Shown here one piece after another: positions 1-12,800 of a stretch of 64,000 nt of DNA. Each line of letters opens with the position of its first letter. Within the stretch, counting starts at the first letter, position 1. The stretch comes from Argentina anserina (Eukaryota; Streptophyta; Magnoliopsida; Rosales; Rosaceae), in NCBI RefSeq assembly GCF_933775445.1, contig NC_065878.1, positions 12,597,395 through 12,661,394 on the forward strand, in the 5' to 3' direction. The notes under the pieces are model-generated. The model had not been told where the DNA came from, did not search any database, and saw only the letters and a program-made list of their open reading frames with translations. Both the position numbers and the translations under genes were made by a program.

Positions 1-1605
1 ATATTAGCATAGATACCTCATGAGGCTCATATTATCTATGACTGATTATATCAGTAATTGTTCAACAGTCTGCTTTCTTTCGACTAAAAATTAGACTCAT
101 TGATTGAAGTGATGTATTTAGTGGCTAAAACTGTTGATCATGCTTGTTTTAGATCTGCCAGTTCTCATATTTAATGAAGAATTTAATGGTGTATCTTGTG
201 TGATGCTTGAGCGTATATGTCTTAGGTTTTAGTTTTGGTCTGCTGCTTTGTAGCTTAAAATGAAGTCTTTGAATACAGTTATTTGACGGTACTTCATTAA
301 TCGTTTACTTATATTTCTCCTTTAGTCCAATATGGATGAGTGGTACCCTGCTTTTGAGTGCTCTCTTATATGTAATACTCATGAGGTCAGGTGGCAACTT
401 TTTTTAATTTTTTAGGATAACACTTCTCAATTGTCAATCCACCCTTTTTTTTTCTTTCTCTTTTGATGTTTTTGAATTTAACTTAATTCTGTGAGTTGTC
501 CATGATATCCTCAGTGCAACTATCCGTTTTTAGAAACCATGGAGTGTATTATGGACAGTTTATGTACTAAGATCTGAATGAAAGTATGAATAAAACATGG
601 AGGCGTGTAGTTTGACTTCTAGGATGTGTTAATAACAACACCATCTCATGTGGTATTATAGTTCTGGAACAAAGCTTATCTTGTACCAAACAATGCCTTA
701 CGCTAGATATTTATATAAAACAGACTAGAGGAGACCTTGAGAGCTACAGCACTAGTTTTGACATTTAGATAACAACCAATAGACGGCCCCCTTAAAAAAA
801 AAACAACTGATAGAGGGTGATTCCGCTTCAGCTGTTGTTGTAACCTGGAGGTTTAGTTTGCCTTTACAGCTAGTTTGGGAGTTTTCAACAATTAATGCCT
901 CATGCTATCATCATGGAATTCTAACCTCAAGCTCTTTCAAGATATAGTTTAGTTGTATCTACTTGAGTTATTTAAACTAAAAGGTCTAGCAACAGTTTAC
1001 ATTTATTGGACACCTGATACCAATTCCTAGTTAACCAGTTTGAAGGGGTATACTTGGCCGCAATAAACATGATGTACACTACCAAAATTGAGCGCTCTTT
1101 GAGAATGAAAGGAAGGGAACAAATTTAACTGTGTAGTGCATGATCATATGCATTAAAATCTTGCATGGTCCTGCAGAAGAGTGATTATAAAAGAGATGCA
1201 GATAACATATATGAAATTTAGTAATCATGGACATTAAGTTTAGTAACTGTAATTTGAAGGGTGAAAGACTATTAAGTTCAAATCTATGGTTAGGTGTAGT
1301 CAGCATGGTTGTTCCTGCCCTATCAGCTACTAACTACCAAGTTTCCGACTGCATTTTTTATGACCTGCTTATGGTTTATGTACTAGTAAATGACCAAGTC
1401 AGCATGGTTGTTCCTGCCTTATCAGCTACTAACTACCAAGTTTTCGACTGCATTATTTTATGACCTGCTTATGGTTTATGTACTAGTAAATGACCATTAG
1501 AAATTTCTCAATTGAACTTTCATTTTTCTGTAATATGTTCACATTTTTGGGCTTTAAAAGGGAACTTTATGCATCTTATATATCTTATTTGACCATATTC
1601 TTTAG
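1..1605 (+). other. Intron of the BIG2/BIG3-type gene (5' end outside window)
   Basis: No open frame in this stretch resembles the part of the BIG protein that should precede the exon at 1606, and a TTTAG acceptor sits at 1601-1605. I therefore read the whole stretch as the 3' part of one long intron that begins left of the window. It is T-rich and contains a tandem duplication (1298-1496). Untranslatable relics could still be hidden here. Confidence 0.7.
1298..1496. repeat. 99/100-bp tandem duplication in the BIG intron
   Basis: Copy 1 is 1298-1396 and copy 2 is 1397-1496. They differ by a few substitutions and one inserted base in an A/T run. The high identity implies a recent local duplication. 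It lies in an intron and creates no long frame. Confidence 0.95.
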
Positions 1606-4600
1606 GCTATAGTGACAATTGCTGATGAAGATGGGAACTACCTACAAGAAGCTTGGGAGCATATTTTGACTTGTGTTTCCCGCTTTGAACATCTACATCT
1701 CCTGGGAGAGGGTGCTCCTCCAGATGCCACTTTCTTTGCTTTTCCTCAGAATGAACCAGAAAAATCAAAGCAAGCCAAGTCAACTGTCCTTCCTGTTCTT
1801 AAAAAGAAGGGCCAAGGGAAAATGCAGTATGCAGCTGCTGCTGTGTTGAGAGGTTCATATGATAGTGCTGGTATTGGTGGGAATGCTTCTGGGATGGTCA
1901 CATCAGAACAGATGAACAATTTGGTTTCTAACTTAAATATGTTAGAACAAGTTGGAGACATGAGCCGCATATTCACACGGAGTCAAAAGCTAAATAGTGA
2001 GGCAATTATTGATTTTGTCAAGGCTCTTTGCAAGGTCTCTATGGAGGAATTGCGATCTGCAACTGATCCTCGGGTTTTCAGCCTCACAAAGATGGTTGAA
2101 ATTGCGTATGGCTCACCTCACTTCAAATCTTATTTTTGTGCTTCTCTCAACAAAATCATAGAGTTTCACTTAACTCTTTTTCCTATTACAGGCATTATAA
2201 CATGAACCGCATCAGGCTTGTGTGGTCTAGCATCTGGCATGTACTCTCTAATTTCTTTGTGACGATTGGTTGTTCTGAAAACCTGTCTATTGCAATTTTT
2301 GCTATGGATTCTCTACGCCAATTGTCAATGAAGTTCTTGGAGCGAGAAGAGCTGGCTAATTATAATTTTCAGAATGAGTTTATGAAACCTTTTGTCATTG
2401 TTATGCGTAAAAGTAGTGCAGTTGAGATACGAGAATTAATTATCAGATGTGTCTCCCAAATGGTTTTATCTCGTGTCAACAATGTCAAATCTGGATGGAA
2501 GAGCATGTTCATGGTACCGGAATATCCCAACCTTTTCTCTCCATGAAAAATTGTATTCCTAGTGGTTAAATACTTAACGATATTTTTAAATCTGTTCTTG
2601 CAAGATCTTTAATACATGTTACTATGATTCTTTTCAGGTTTTCACTACCGCAGCTTATGACGACCACAAGAATATTGTACTCTTGGCCTTTGAAATAATT
2701 GAGAAGATTATCCGCGACTACTTCCCCTACATTACCGAGACTGAAACCACTACTTTTACTGATTGCGTAAATTGTCTAATTGCATTCACCAATAGTAGAT
2801 TCAATAAAGACGTTAGCCTCAATGCTATTGCTTTTCTTCGGTTCTGTGCAACAAAACTTGCTGAGGGAGGTCTTAGTTCTTCATCAAGAAACAAGGAGAA
2901 GGATGCATCTGGAAAAATTCCATCTTCACCTCAAGGATGGAAAGAAGGAAGACAAGATAATGGGGGAATGCCAGATAAGGATGACCATCTTTATTTCTGG
3001 TTCCCTTTGTTGGCTGGTAAGGGTGTTGCATGAATTGGCAGTTGATAAATAGAATTGCAAAGCGGTTGGGGACTCTTAGTCGGAGTTTTTTATTCTTTCA
3101 AACTGCAATTTTTTTTATTTATTGTTATCTTCATTGCAGGTTTGTCCGAACTTAGCTTTGATCCTAGGCCTGAAATCAGGAAGAGTGCCTTACAAGTGCT
3201 ATTTGAATCTTTACGTAACCATGGTCACCTTTTCTCTCTACCTTTGTGGGAAAAAGTGTTTGAATCAGTGCTATTTCCAATATTTGACTATGTGCGGCAT
3301 GCTATTGATCCTTCTGGGGAAAACTCACCAGAACAGGGGGTTGACAGTGAAACAGGCGAGCTTGATCAAGATGCCTGGATGTACGAGACATGCACATTGG
3401 CACTCCAATTAGTTGTTGATCTTTTTGTCAAGTTTTATGACACTGTCAATCCTCTTTTGAAGAAAGTTTTGGTGCTTCTAGTCAGTTTTATCAGACGACC
3501 TCACCAAAGCCTAGCTGGCATAGGTATTGCTGCATTTGTGCGATTGATGAGCAATGCAGGGGACCTCTTTTCTGATGAGAAGTGGCTGGAAGTGGTTTTA
3601 TCATTAAAAGAAGCAGCCAATTCAACTCTTCCTGATTTTTCTTTCATTCTTAGTGGAGACAGCATCATAGCAAACCTAGACTCTTCTAGTAGAGAAGATC
3701 ATGGAGGGTCTGGGAGGCCTGAAGATGATTCAGAGAGACTAAGGACAAACCATCTTTATGCTGGCTTAGCTGACGTGAAGTGCCGAGCTGCTGTTCAACT
3801 TTTATTGATTCAGGTACTTTTTGTTCCATTTACTGAATGCCTTTCTATTGTAAAATATGCCTTTCTATGCTGCCTTATGCTTCTTGAAACGTAGCCACAA
3901 TGTTTTTCAGCATGCTCTTAATTTCTTAAATGCTTTTAGTCCTAGTGAGTAGCATGGAAACATGTTGTCAAATTGGTGGCTCCTCTTTATGGAAATTAGT
4001 GTTCTAGGAACCGCATCAAGTATTTGTTATAACTCTATTTATCACATGATCTATTATTGTAACTAGCCATTTTACAACCTAATGTCAAAAACTAGAATAT
4101 ATATAAATATACAAGACAAGGACATTAAGTGTGAGAATAATGCTGGCTTAGACTGCATAGTATCTATGTCTTGGCAGTGTGTAAAAGATACATGTTTGAA
4201 TCATTAGTGGTATTACACCAAATGTTTCAGTCTGCAGCTTATCATATGAATAATGTTCCTGATGGCTCCATGTTTCATAAAATTTTCAGGCAGTGATGGA
4301 GATTTACACCATGTATCGGAGTCACCTTTCAACAAATAACACATTAATCCTGTTCAATGCTTTGCATGATTTGGCATCACATGCTCACAAAATTAACACT
4401 GATACCACTTTACGGGCAAGGCTACAAGAGTTTGGCTCCATGACACAAATGCAAGATCCTCCGCTGTTACGTATAGAGAATGAATCTTACCAAATATGCC
4501 TCACATTCTTACAGAATCTTGTAGAGGACAGGCCTCCAAGTTTTGATGAGGTGGAGGTAGAGTCCCACATTGTGGACCTTTGCAAAGAGGTTTTACAGTT

Positions 4601-4901
4601 CTATATTGAAGCAGCTTGCTCTGGGAAGATTTCTGAATCATCTAATGGCCAGCAGCACCGTTGGCTGATTCCTCTAGGTTCTGGGCGACGGAGAGAGTTG
4701 GCTGCACGAGCACCGCTTATTGTGGCTACTCTCCAAGCCATCTGTTCCTTGGGAGAGACTTCATTTCAAAATAACTTGTCCCATTTCTTCCCACTGCTTG
4801 CAACCTTGATTAGTTGTGAACATGGGTCCGATGAGGTCCAGATTGCCCTCAGTGACATGTTAAGCTCATCAGTCGGTCCAGTTCTGCTGTGGTCATGTTG
4901 A
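1606..4901 (+). CDS. BIG2/BIG3-type ARF guanine-nucleotide exchange factor, C-terminal half (partial)
   Basis: Large brefeldin-A-sensitive-type GEF that activates ARF GTPases on Golgi/TGN membranes for vesicle formation. Five exons are visible: 1606-2105, 2192-2513, 2638-3016, 3140-3813 and 4290-4901. They join in phase to 828 codons plus TGA. Family members are about 1,750-1,800 residues, so this is slightly under half the protein. The catalytic Sec7 domain and the N-terminal DCB/HUS region must lie left of the window. Visible family-typical segments are the IADEDGNYLQEAW block at the start, the region around RLVWSSIWHVLS (HDS/DUF1981 area) and the long helical C-terminus ending LLWSC. BIG2 and BIG3 are paralogues in Arabidopsis and the visible part does not separate them. 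All donors are GT and acceptors AG, with no frameshift or internal stop, so it looks functional. Downstream, the next gene is on the same strand about 950 bp away. Confidence 0.95.
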
Positions 4902-5854
4902 GCCAGTGAGGTAGCACCATTAAATCTGAAATGTATGATAATTGTCCCCCAATTCTTGTAGTTTCATCCTCTTTTTATTCATCAACGGAAATATAGTTTG
5001 GTAGTGTATGAAGAGTTAGCAATGTTTTGGACTTGTTGGCTAGTGCTTCTAAATCTTCTGTAGTCTGTTTGGCATTATAGCTCCAATAGAATTTATACAT
5101 CTTCAGGAGTTTTGTCGTATGATAGTCACATATTTTCACCGTCTTTAGATAAATGAAAATTGTTTCTATGGAAAGTGGCCTTCTCTTCTCTGCGTGTATA
5201 TATGCTTTCTGGTTTCTTTTGTTTTGAGAAGAATTTTCTGGTTGATTTTCGATAGGGTTGTGCTTACACATTGCTTATGGTGATCGATGCCTGTTGCTAC
5301 AGATATAGTCGGAGACTACTGCGTATTTATAGCTGCGCTTTTTCTACTTAATGATTGATGTTTCATAGAGTTGTTAACTTAGTTAATTGCTTATTTGAAA
5401 ATTGAGATGTAGAACATTTCGTTAATTTGAGGATCACATTTGACATACAAATTCTACAACTCTAGTAAGGTGAACTTTGACACGCACCTTGGAAACTCGA
5501 GGAAACCAAGGGTATGCACAAAGCAACAACCAGAAGCCAGATAATACTCAAATTGCGGAGACGGCAAGAGAGTGGTATGATGTAATGATGTCCATGCCGG
5601 CTCTTCTGGAATCATGATCTCAGCTGGCATCCACCATACCTGACCTGATCAACTACAAAGGACTCGGTCCCCAACTCCATAGGGATAGATACATAGAATT
5701 ATACAGATAAATCCCTCTCCATGTCTCTCAAATATATATACACCATTCGAAGCCATGCGCATCAACCACTCTGCTTAAGTTTAGTTTCATATCTCTGGTG
5801 GTAAAAGGCGTTACTTTAATCGGTTTCTTGTTGAAACGAGAGTTTCAGTTTACG
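4902..5854 (+). other. BIG 3' UTR, intergenic DNA and promoter/leader of the EF-hand gene
   Basis: No coding sequence is supported here. The first part is T-rich, as expected for a 3' UTR. The last 130 bp hold a TATA box and the leader of the calmodulin-like gene. Confidence 0.6.
5731..5740 (+). promoter_or_regulatory. Probable TATA box of the calmodulin-like gene
   Basis: AATATATATA lies about 115-125 bp before the ATG at 5855. With initiation about 30 bp downstream, the leader would be roughly 85-95 nt. Inferred from sequence and spacing only. Confidence 0.5.
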
Positions 5855-6442
5855 ATGAGTTGTTTTAGGATTTGCTTGACCGCTCTCCGGTGGGGCACGT
5901 CTAATGGATGCAAGAGCTTTCAGAAGAAGAGAAGAAGGTCTTCCAGCTTCGATGCACCAGGGACTGCTACATCGTCTTTTGCGGCCATGGAAGTGTCGAA
6001 TCAGTTCAAGCAAGTGTTTGAGGTGATGGACTCCAACGGGGATGGGAAGATATCTCCAGTGGAGCTCAGTGAAGTTCTCTGCTGCCTCGGGTACAAGAAC
6101 AAGTCCGCCGCTGCGAAAGAAGCTGAAGGGATGGTGAGAGAGATGGACAGCAATGGAGACGGCTTCATAGACTTGGATGAGTTCATGAATGCTGTGAATG
6201 CTAATTATACAATGCGTAGTGGTAACGATGGCGGTGATGATCTGATGGATGCTTTTCTTATATTTGATACCGATAAGAATGGAAAGATTTCAGCCAAGGA
6301 GTTGAGGAGGGTGCTGGTCAGCCTTGGATGTGAGAGAAGCAGTCTGAAAGAGTGTAAGCAAATGATCAAAGGGGTTGATAGGAACGGAGACGGGGTTGTG
6401 GATTTTGAAGAATTTAGCTTGATGATGACCAGAAATGTGTAA
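5855..6442 (+). CDS. Calmodulin-like protein with four EF-hands
   Basis: Predicted Ca2+ sensor of 195 residues in one exon, as is usual for CML genes. Four canonical 12-residue EF-hand loops are present at residues 59-70 (DSNGDGKISPVE), 98-109 (DSNGDGFIDLDE), 138-149 (DTDKNGKISAKE) and 175-186 (DRNGDGVVDFEE). Each has Asp at position 1 and Glu at position 12, so all four should bind Ca2+. The first 45 residues form a basic, Ser- and Cys-containing extension (SCFRIC, then KKRRRSSS) absent from calmodulin. It could direct membrane or nuclear association, but that is inference. The open frame extends upstream to a GTG at 5798, but the first ATG is at 5855 and follows a TATA box at a suitable distance, so I start there. 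The exact CML number cannot be assigned. Confidence 0.93.
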   Translation: MSCFRICLTALRWGTSNGCKSFQKKRRRSSSFDAPGTATSSFAAMEVSNQFKQVFEVMDSNGDGKISPVELSEVLCCLGYKNKSAAAKEAEGMVREMDSNGDGFIDLDEFMNAVNANYTMRSGNDGGDDLMDAFLIFDTDKNGKISAKELRRVLVSLGCERSSLKECKQMIKGVDRNGDGVVDFEEFSLMMTRNV

Positions 6443-6781
6443 GTTGATCGAAGTTATGTTGAACCTTTAGGTTTTCTCATCAGTTCTAATTTGCAATCAT
6501 GTATTAGCAATAGTTTATATCAACCGTGAAGATAAAAGGGTTGATTGATTGTGTTAGAGACGTCTTAAAAGTCCAGAAAAAAACTTTGGAATATAACCCC
6601 ACTAATAATGCAGTCTCGCTTTCTCCCACTTTTTACTCAATTGATTTCTTGGATTCTTTGTCCAATTGGGTCCTCAATCTTTTGTCCAAATATTAGGGAT
6701 TAGTTTGATCCTATAGGTTTCATCTTATCTTGTTGAGATTTGTAGAATACTATTCTCAATGCTCCTGACCTAATTCCAAAG
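6443..6781. other. 3' flank of the CML gene
   Basis: A T-rich 3' UTR and flank. No coding, RNA or repeat feature is recognised. Confidence 0.5.
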
Positions 6782-7475
6782 TTGAATGATGTCCATCTTT
6801 TTTTCAAAGGTTCTTATACTTCTATGGTAAATTTGGAGGGCGTGCAACAATGTTGTTTTAAAAAACAAGCGCTTCTCTCCCCTGCCATAGTTGCTACTGC
6901 TGTTTCCAACTCTCTTGTATCAAGTGCTTATCATGGTACTCGCCTCCACACTTCGGATGTCATCATATGGAACCCCCCCCCCCCTCCCACACACACACAA
7001 TTTTTGTGAAGCTTAACTTTGATGGGTTGGTTTTGTCCAATTATGGAGTAGCAACAATTTGTTTCATCATTTGTGAATCGACTGGCTACTTCAGCGGCCA
7101 CGATTGGTGTTGCTAGTGTTCTTATTGCCGAGCCACTGCTCTAAGGGATGGTCTTCTAAAAGCTCGAGACCGTTGCCTCCATCGAGTTCAAGTTGAAGGT
7201 GACTCTCAGATTGTAATCAATTGCGTTCTTGGAAAGGCCTGCACTCCTTGGAGACTTATATCCATTATCCATGACATAAGGGCCATTGGGACATGCTTTG
7301 AAGAGATTTCCTTCACTCACATTTTCAAAGAAGCCTATTGTATAGCCGATGCCCTTGCTGCTGTTGGTCACACCCTAGTTCGTTCAAGAGATTGAGAGGA
7401 TGTTCCTTCTAGAGTTTCCTCTGTTCTGAATTTTAACCTCTTCGATATTGGTTACACTTGAGGAGCTTGCCCCTT
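6782..7475 (+). pseudogene. Degraded RNase H domain of a non-LTR retroelement / RVT_3 family
   Basis: Joining frames by eye gives the plant RNase H-like domain found at the C-terminus of LINE-type reverse transcriptases and in related domesticated-looking ORFs. The marks are an NPPP linker (about 6970), VKLNFDG (about 7010-7030), IAE-ATALRDGLL (about 7125-7160), VQVEGDSQIV (about 7190-7215), then FKEAYCIADALA (about 7325-7360). The D, E, D and D positions of the fold are all recognisable. A one-base loss near 7131 breaks the frame right after the catalytic-Glu motif, and a TGA follows at about 7393. It is therefore a dead fragment. The upstream part (6782-6950) is a weak match to the usual linker and may not belong. 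A run of C (about 6974-6986) interrupts the linker. Confidence 0.75.
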
Positions 7476-7566
7476 ATAGTTTTTTCTTTCGCATAAAAAA
7501 ACAAAAAAGTGATACATATGCATGGCAGTCCAAATCGATCTCTCGATAAGGCAACACATTGACATT

Positions 7567-7678
7567 CGGCACTTTAAACAAGAAGCATGATCCAACCAGG
7601 TCATCCACAGGTTCTAAACTTGTCGGCACTTTAAACAAGAAGCATGGTCCAACCAGGTCATCCACAGGTTCCAAACAA
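7567..7678. repeat. 57-bp tandem duplication
   Basis: Copy 1 is 7567-7623 and copy 2 is 7624-7678. They are nearly identical, with a few substitutions. The unit has no recognised function. It sits between the RNase H relic and the first solo LTR. Confidence 0.9.
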
Positions 7679-7904
7679 GTTTAGAACGAGCAACTTCCCC
7701 ATGACATAGATTTCTCATATTTTCAGAGTAAAACTAACTAATATACTTTGAATTCTACATAGTTAATTGGACGACAGTAATTTCAGATTGAATTCCATTT
7801 CCAAACTTTGCCAACCAAGTCTGAAAACCTAACTGCACACTTTTCAGCAGATAGAGATACTACTCAAGCCCAACCATTTTAGATTTCGGTCTAGGGGACA
7901 TTAC

Positions 7905-9865
7905 TGTTACGACACCGAAATTTTCAAATATGAAACTCGAAAATCGAAGTCATGAAAACTCAAAAACAATCTCAATAAATTGAAATTATCTTATCATCAC
8001 AGCGTTTCATTACTGAGTTCATAGTACAACTCAGTCGAATGAATTATTACAAAACTAATTTAAAATTCAAGCATTATTTCAAACGGGAATGTAAAATCCT
8101 CGCAATCCTCACCACAAAATAAATAAAGAAACTTCGACGTCTTCAGAGTAGTCCGTCAATTATGCTAATCCACACCTGCATAACTATCTCATACACCATC
8201 AAATAGGTGCATCGGGATTGTAAACACAAACCCGGTAAGCTTTGCAGTTCGTATGAGTAAAACAACAATATAACTCGCATATAAATACAAAAGAAAAATA
8301 CTTAAAATATTTAATTATAAATGTACTCATGAGTCACAGGATGGCCAATCTGGTTGTCCAATAATATCTGAAAATATAAGTGCTCATGAGAATCGGGCAA
8401 CCCATCTGTTTACCCGAATACATTTATAATACGGGTACTCATGAGACTCAGGTACTCATCTATTACCCCTCATGTTAGTACGCCGCCAGACATTGGGTAA
8501 CCACTTGTTACCCAATATCCAAAAATATGGGTACTTATAAGCCGGTAATCCATCTGTTACCTCTCATGTCAATACACCAACAGACAGACTAGAGCTCTAA
8601 CTGTATCGTAACTGTCGCCCGGCCAAGGCTAGGTTCCGACATGCCAACACGTCTAAAGACAGGTCCGAAGACAACAAAAACGTTTTAACATAACTCAAGT
8701 TAAAACCACGTACAAAACAATCCTCACATGTTATTGTACAAAACCAAGTGACATGCTCAAATAAATAAATATCAATGCTATAAATGAACTTATTTGAAAA
8801 CGGGAATATGACAGTATATAATATAGCAACCCATATATATGTATCGATTTTACCAATTATACACATACACAAACCACTATATTATATACATATCATAGTT
8901 CAATCTTTTAAAATAAGTGTAATTATAAATCTCCGCTAAGGGCAGATTCATCACTGTGAGATTCTACTCACCTTATATTTCTAAGCGTAATTTCCACAAT
9001 TTCCGCAAGCGAATCCTTTACTTGTTGTGTTGATCACCTAGAATAGATAAGAAGTGATTTAGAAGCGTTACGTAAAACCTCAAATGCCGAAATAGTACTA
9101 ATGTTTTACTGTTCAGCAAATTTTATTTTTTTACGAAATCACTGTTCATGTAATTACTGTTCATATACGTATTACTTTTCATATATGTACTGTTTACATA
9201 TTACTTTTCATATATGTACCGTTTACGTATTTCTGTACAGTAATAGACTATTCATAGTAAATACTGTCAGTAAATACTAATCACCGATTTACCTTTTAAA
9301 ATTTATTTTACAATTACTGTACACAAAATACTTTTACATTTACTGTACGTAAAATACTTTTGTATTTACTGTACGTAAATTATTTTTTTACATTCACTGT
9401 ACAGAAATAACTTTTTACAAAATCATTGTTTACGCGCCACCTCCGGCAGCCGGGGGTGTCGAGCACGGAGGCCGGTGGAGGGAGATCGTCGGCGAGAGGT
9501 GAGAGGGTCGGGGAGAGAGAGAGAGGCTGTGGGGTGAGGGTTTCTGAAAATGGAAACCCTAGCTCCAATTAATTCTCTTTTATACCCTTTTCCAAAATCG
9601 GAAACTAACTTCTGTCGCTAATAATTTTCACGTACGACGTCCGATTAGAACGCGTGATATGTCCACGAACTTGTATCGACGAGCTCTACAACTTTCGTGA
9701 AGGAAGTTTCCAGAAACGAGCGACGGAGTAAAAGTCAACTCCCGTGTCGCGGGAACGTAACGTTTTTCAATTTTGACAACGTCGCGAAGCGAAACAAATG
9801 TGTTTTATTAATTTTACTAAGTTAGAATTCAAATAATTTGATTCCGAAAAAATTGGGTCATTAAA
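7905..9865. mobile_element. Solo LTR, copy 1 (1,961 bp)
   Basis: Starts TGTTACGACACCGAAATTT and ends GGGTCATTAAA, and is flanked by ATTAC (7900-7904) and ATTAT (9866-9870), a 5-bp target-site duplication with one mismatch. It is alignable end to end with the element at 19500-21953, apart from about 500 bp missing near 9457. No gag-pol, primer-binding site or second LTR adjoins it, so it is a solo LTR left by recombination. The TGT-ACGAC start and a length above 2 kb resemble LTRs of Tekay/Del-type chromoviruses, but that lineage is a guess. About 9100-9420 is a degenerate array of TTACTGTTCA- and TTACTGTACG-like words. Confidence 0.85.
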
Positions 9866-12800
9866 ATTATTGTCCGCCCTTCCCGATATATAGTTATATA
9901 CAATCTCAGCTCGTTTCTGCTAGCTACTACCATGCAATCCTTCAGGGCGGATGATCATAGACTTATATTAACATCCATTTTCCTCTGAAGAAAAAGAGAA
10001 GCTCCCCGAAGTTATGGCAAGTAAAATTGATCGATCTGGAGTCCCTTGGTCCCGGTAATGACTTCATTGATGTGCGACAACTTGAATTAAGGGCTTGAAA
10101 TAATGCATCATGTTGATGATGAAGTGACTAAAGCATACGTACATGCTAGGTCTGTTACTGTTAGGAGTGATATATGGTTCTTAATGAAGCCATATGTGTG
10201 TTTTTCTTGTTTTGTACTGCGCGGTATATGAGGCAATCTAAATACCAAAGGCTATTTTGATCCAAAATCGATCTGAAACAGCTACTCATCTACAATATTA
10301 GTGTGGGTGTCTGATATAAGTCTGGTAATGGTGGAAAGCTAATACGAGGCAACTGATGATATGATTGAACAGATTTAATCATACAAGTCTGATATAAGTC
10401 TTGTTCTTATTTGTTGCTGCAATTGGTTTTACATACAATTGATCGAACAGATTGTTTCATTTTGATTGTTAACCAGAGACAAGTTCAATAATGTAGTTCT
10501 CTGGCTAGCTATCGTCGTCGTCTTAAAAGGCTTTCGTCTTCAACTTTTTTTTAAACTAAATTACTAATAGTGTTTACATACACAAAGTGACACAATGCTT
10601 ATTATAGTTTGAAATGCATGTGATGATTATCTTTAATGAAAATTTACCGACCGAAGTATATATAACAAATTGCTTACAAATTCATCAAAAAAAAAATTCA
10701 AATTGCTTACAGAGTTTGTCTAGATCAGTTAAATACATAAACTGATGAAGTGAATGTTCATAATAGCATAGAGTACGTAGGGCAAGCATCTGCCAAAAAA
10801 AAATTTGTTTCTCTAACTAATAGGAACCTTTAACTAGCTAGAACTTAGAAGAGGCCCTTCGTAATAGTTCTCCACATTCAAAAACAAAGAAGTGGAATAA
10901 GTCAGGTAATTCTTTAGCTAAAAAGTTGGAGTAAAGTCGATGATAGCTTGATCATGTACACCTTGAGACCACAAGCCTCAATCCTTATTTTGGACCATAT
11001 GTACTAAACAATATCGATCTTCTCACAAGCTTTGCGACTGCAAGAACAGCTCGAGGTTCACATCTGAAAATCAGTTCATGGCCATACTAGCTACTGATCC
11101 CGTTGTGAACAAGTAAGTTGATATAGTTGATGTATCACCAACGTGATAAATTGAAGCTGGAAGAGCAAGCAATAATCTTGATCTCTAATGAGCAAGCTAG
11201 AATCCATTACGCTTATAATTAACGGCGATATTAGAGGATTCTATGACAAGAGATCTGAGAGATAGTTTGAACAAGACCAAACATGGCGGTGGAGAAAATC
11301 CAATGAACACCATAAAGCTCAAATGGTCTATTGAATTATTTATCTGTAAAACTATCGATTTATTACTTCTGAATTTACTCCAATATCTTTATACATATAT
11401 AGACTATAGTTGAACCTTACTTTCAAAAATATCTTCATAAATATTTACATAAACCAAACAGTATACATGCAGCTGCCACCCTACAAATGAGTTATTGAAA
11501 CGGGGTCTACCAGGTGAGGTGATGAAGATGGTGCGACCTCCATATTACAATATATATTGTTAAGGCATGCAAATTTCGTTCACATTCTATTTGTGTGTAT
11601 CACATTTACACATCTTTTTCAATGCTTCGTGAGTCTGAGGATCATGAGCTTTATATGAGTGTGGAAGAGTTGCATATGGGATGAGTATGATTTAAGTATG
11701 TTGGCTTCAGTGATAGCCAATACAAAGAAAATTGAATCATTATTTCAATCAATTTTACAATGATGTTAGATTCAACAGGAAAAAGCTGGCCTAATATAAT
11801 GATGTTAGTTTCCATCCTGTACTGCTGAAGTTCTAAAGAAAAGCACTATTTCTTCAAGAGATTGTTAATCCCCGACATGTGATCCTCCAGAATCCTTAAT
11901 TTTCTAGAGATGGACGTCAAATGAATCATACTCGATCACAAACTTCTCCCATATTGTCCAGGTTGCTGATCACCTCTATATGCTCCTGCGCACCATCGTC
12001 ATTCGTTGGTGCTGTCAGTATTCTTTTGTTTTCTGCACACCTGCATTATGCAAATAACTTCATCATTTCCCCTTTCATCACACTGACCGGTTGTCATTTG
12101 ACTCCCAAATCTTCAAACAGCATTAAACCCTAAAATGAATGAACCAATTACCCATTAATCATACCAAAACTAACTGGTATAGGAGGCCGACAGTCAAACA
12201 AGAACATTAACCAGGGAAGAAGGGGGAATCTCAATTTGGAGGGCATAGCTCTCAAAGCTCAAGTTCCTTGTTTATTTATCAATTATCAAGTTATTTCTTT
12301 TCATGCACAGCCACAATCTCAACATAAGTAGAATAATTGGAGGGTTCATTCTTTTTATCTAAGTTTCTCAGTACGTACAGTGCAAACAGTATTTAATTAG
12401 TTTGGCAATGATCATGACAATTATATATTGACATCCTTGGATATCTAATAAAAACTAGTAGCTACCTCTGATTTGTATCTCTATCTGTATATATTTTAAT
12501 TATCCCTTTATTTTTCAATGAACTTTTAAATAAGATTCACTTAATTTTCTAGCAAGTATAAATTTCTTGGCATTCTTTTATAGGTCCTTTTCTGTTACTG
12601 GACTTTTCGGTGTCAACGTACGTACGTTTATCATGCTGCAAGGTATATCAAATTCCAGTCAAGCTAGAAAGGTACATAACAACAGAAAAATGCACTATTA
12701 GTTAAAACATACAATAGAAATAGTTAAGTACAACAAAACAAGTGATCAATTATAATCTAATTAGTGCACCATGTAAGACTAGTTTTCATGTGTCTACTAC

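Noticed and set aside
5798..5854. Upstream GTG as the start of the calmodulin-like protein
   Set aside because: Plant nuclear genes start at ATG. The first ATG, 5855, gives a full four-EF-hand protein at a normal distance from a TATA box.
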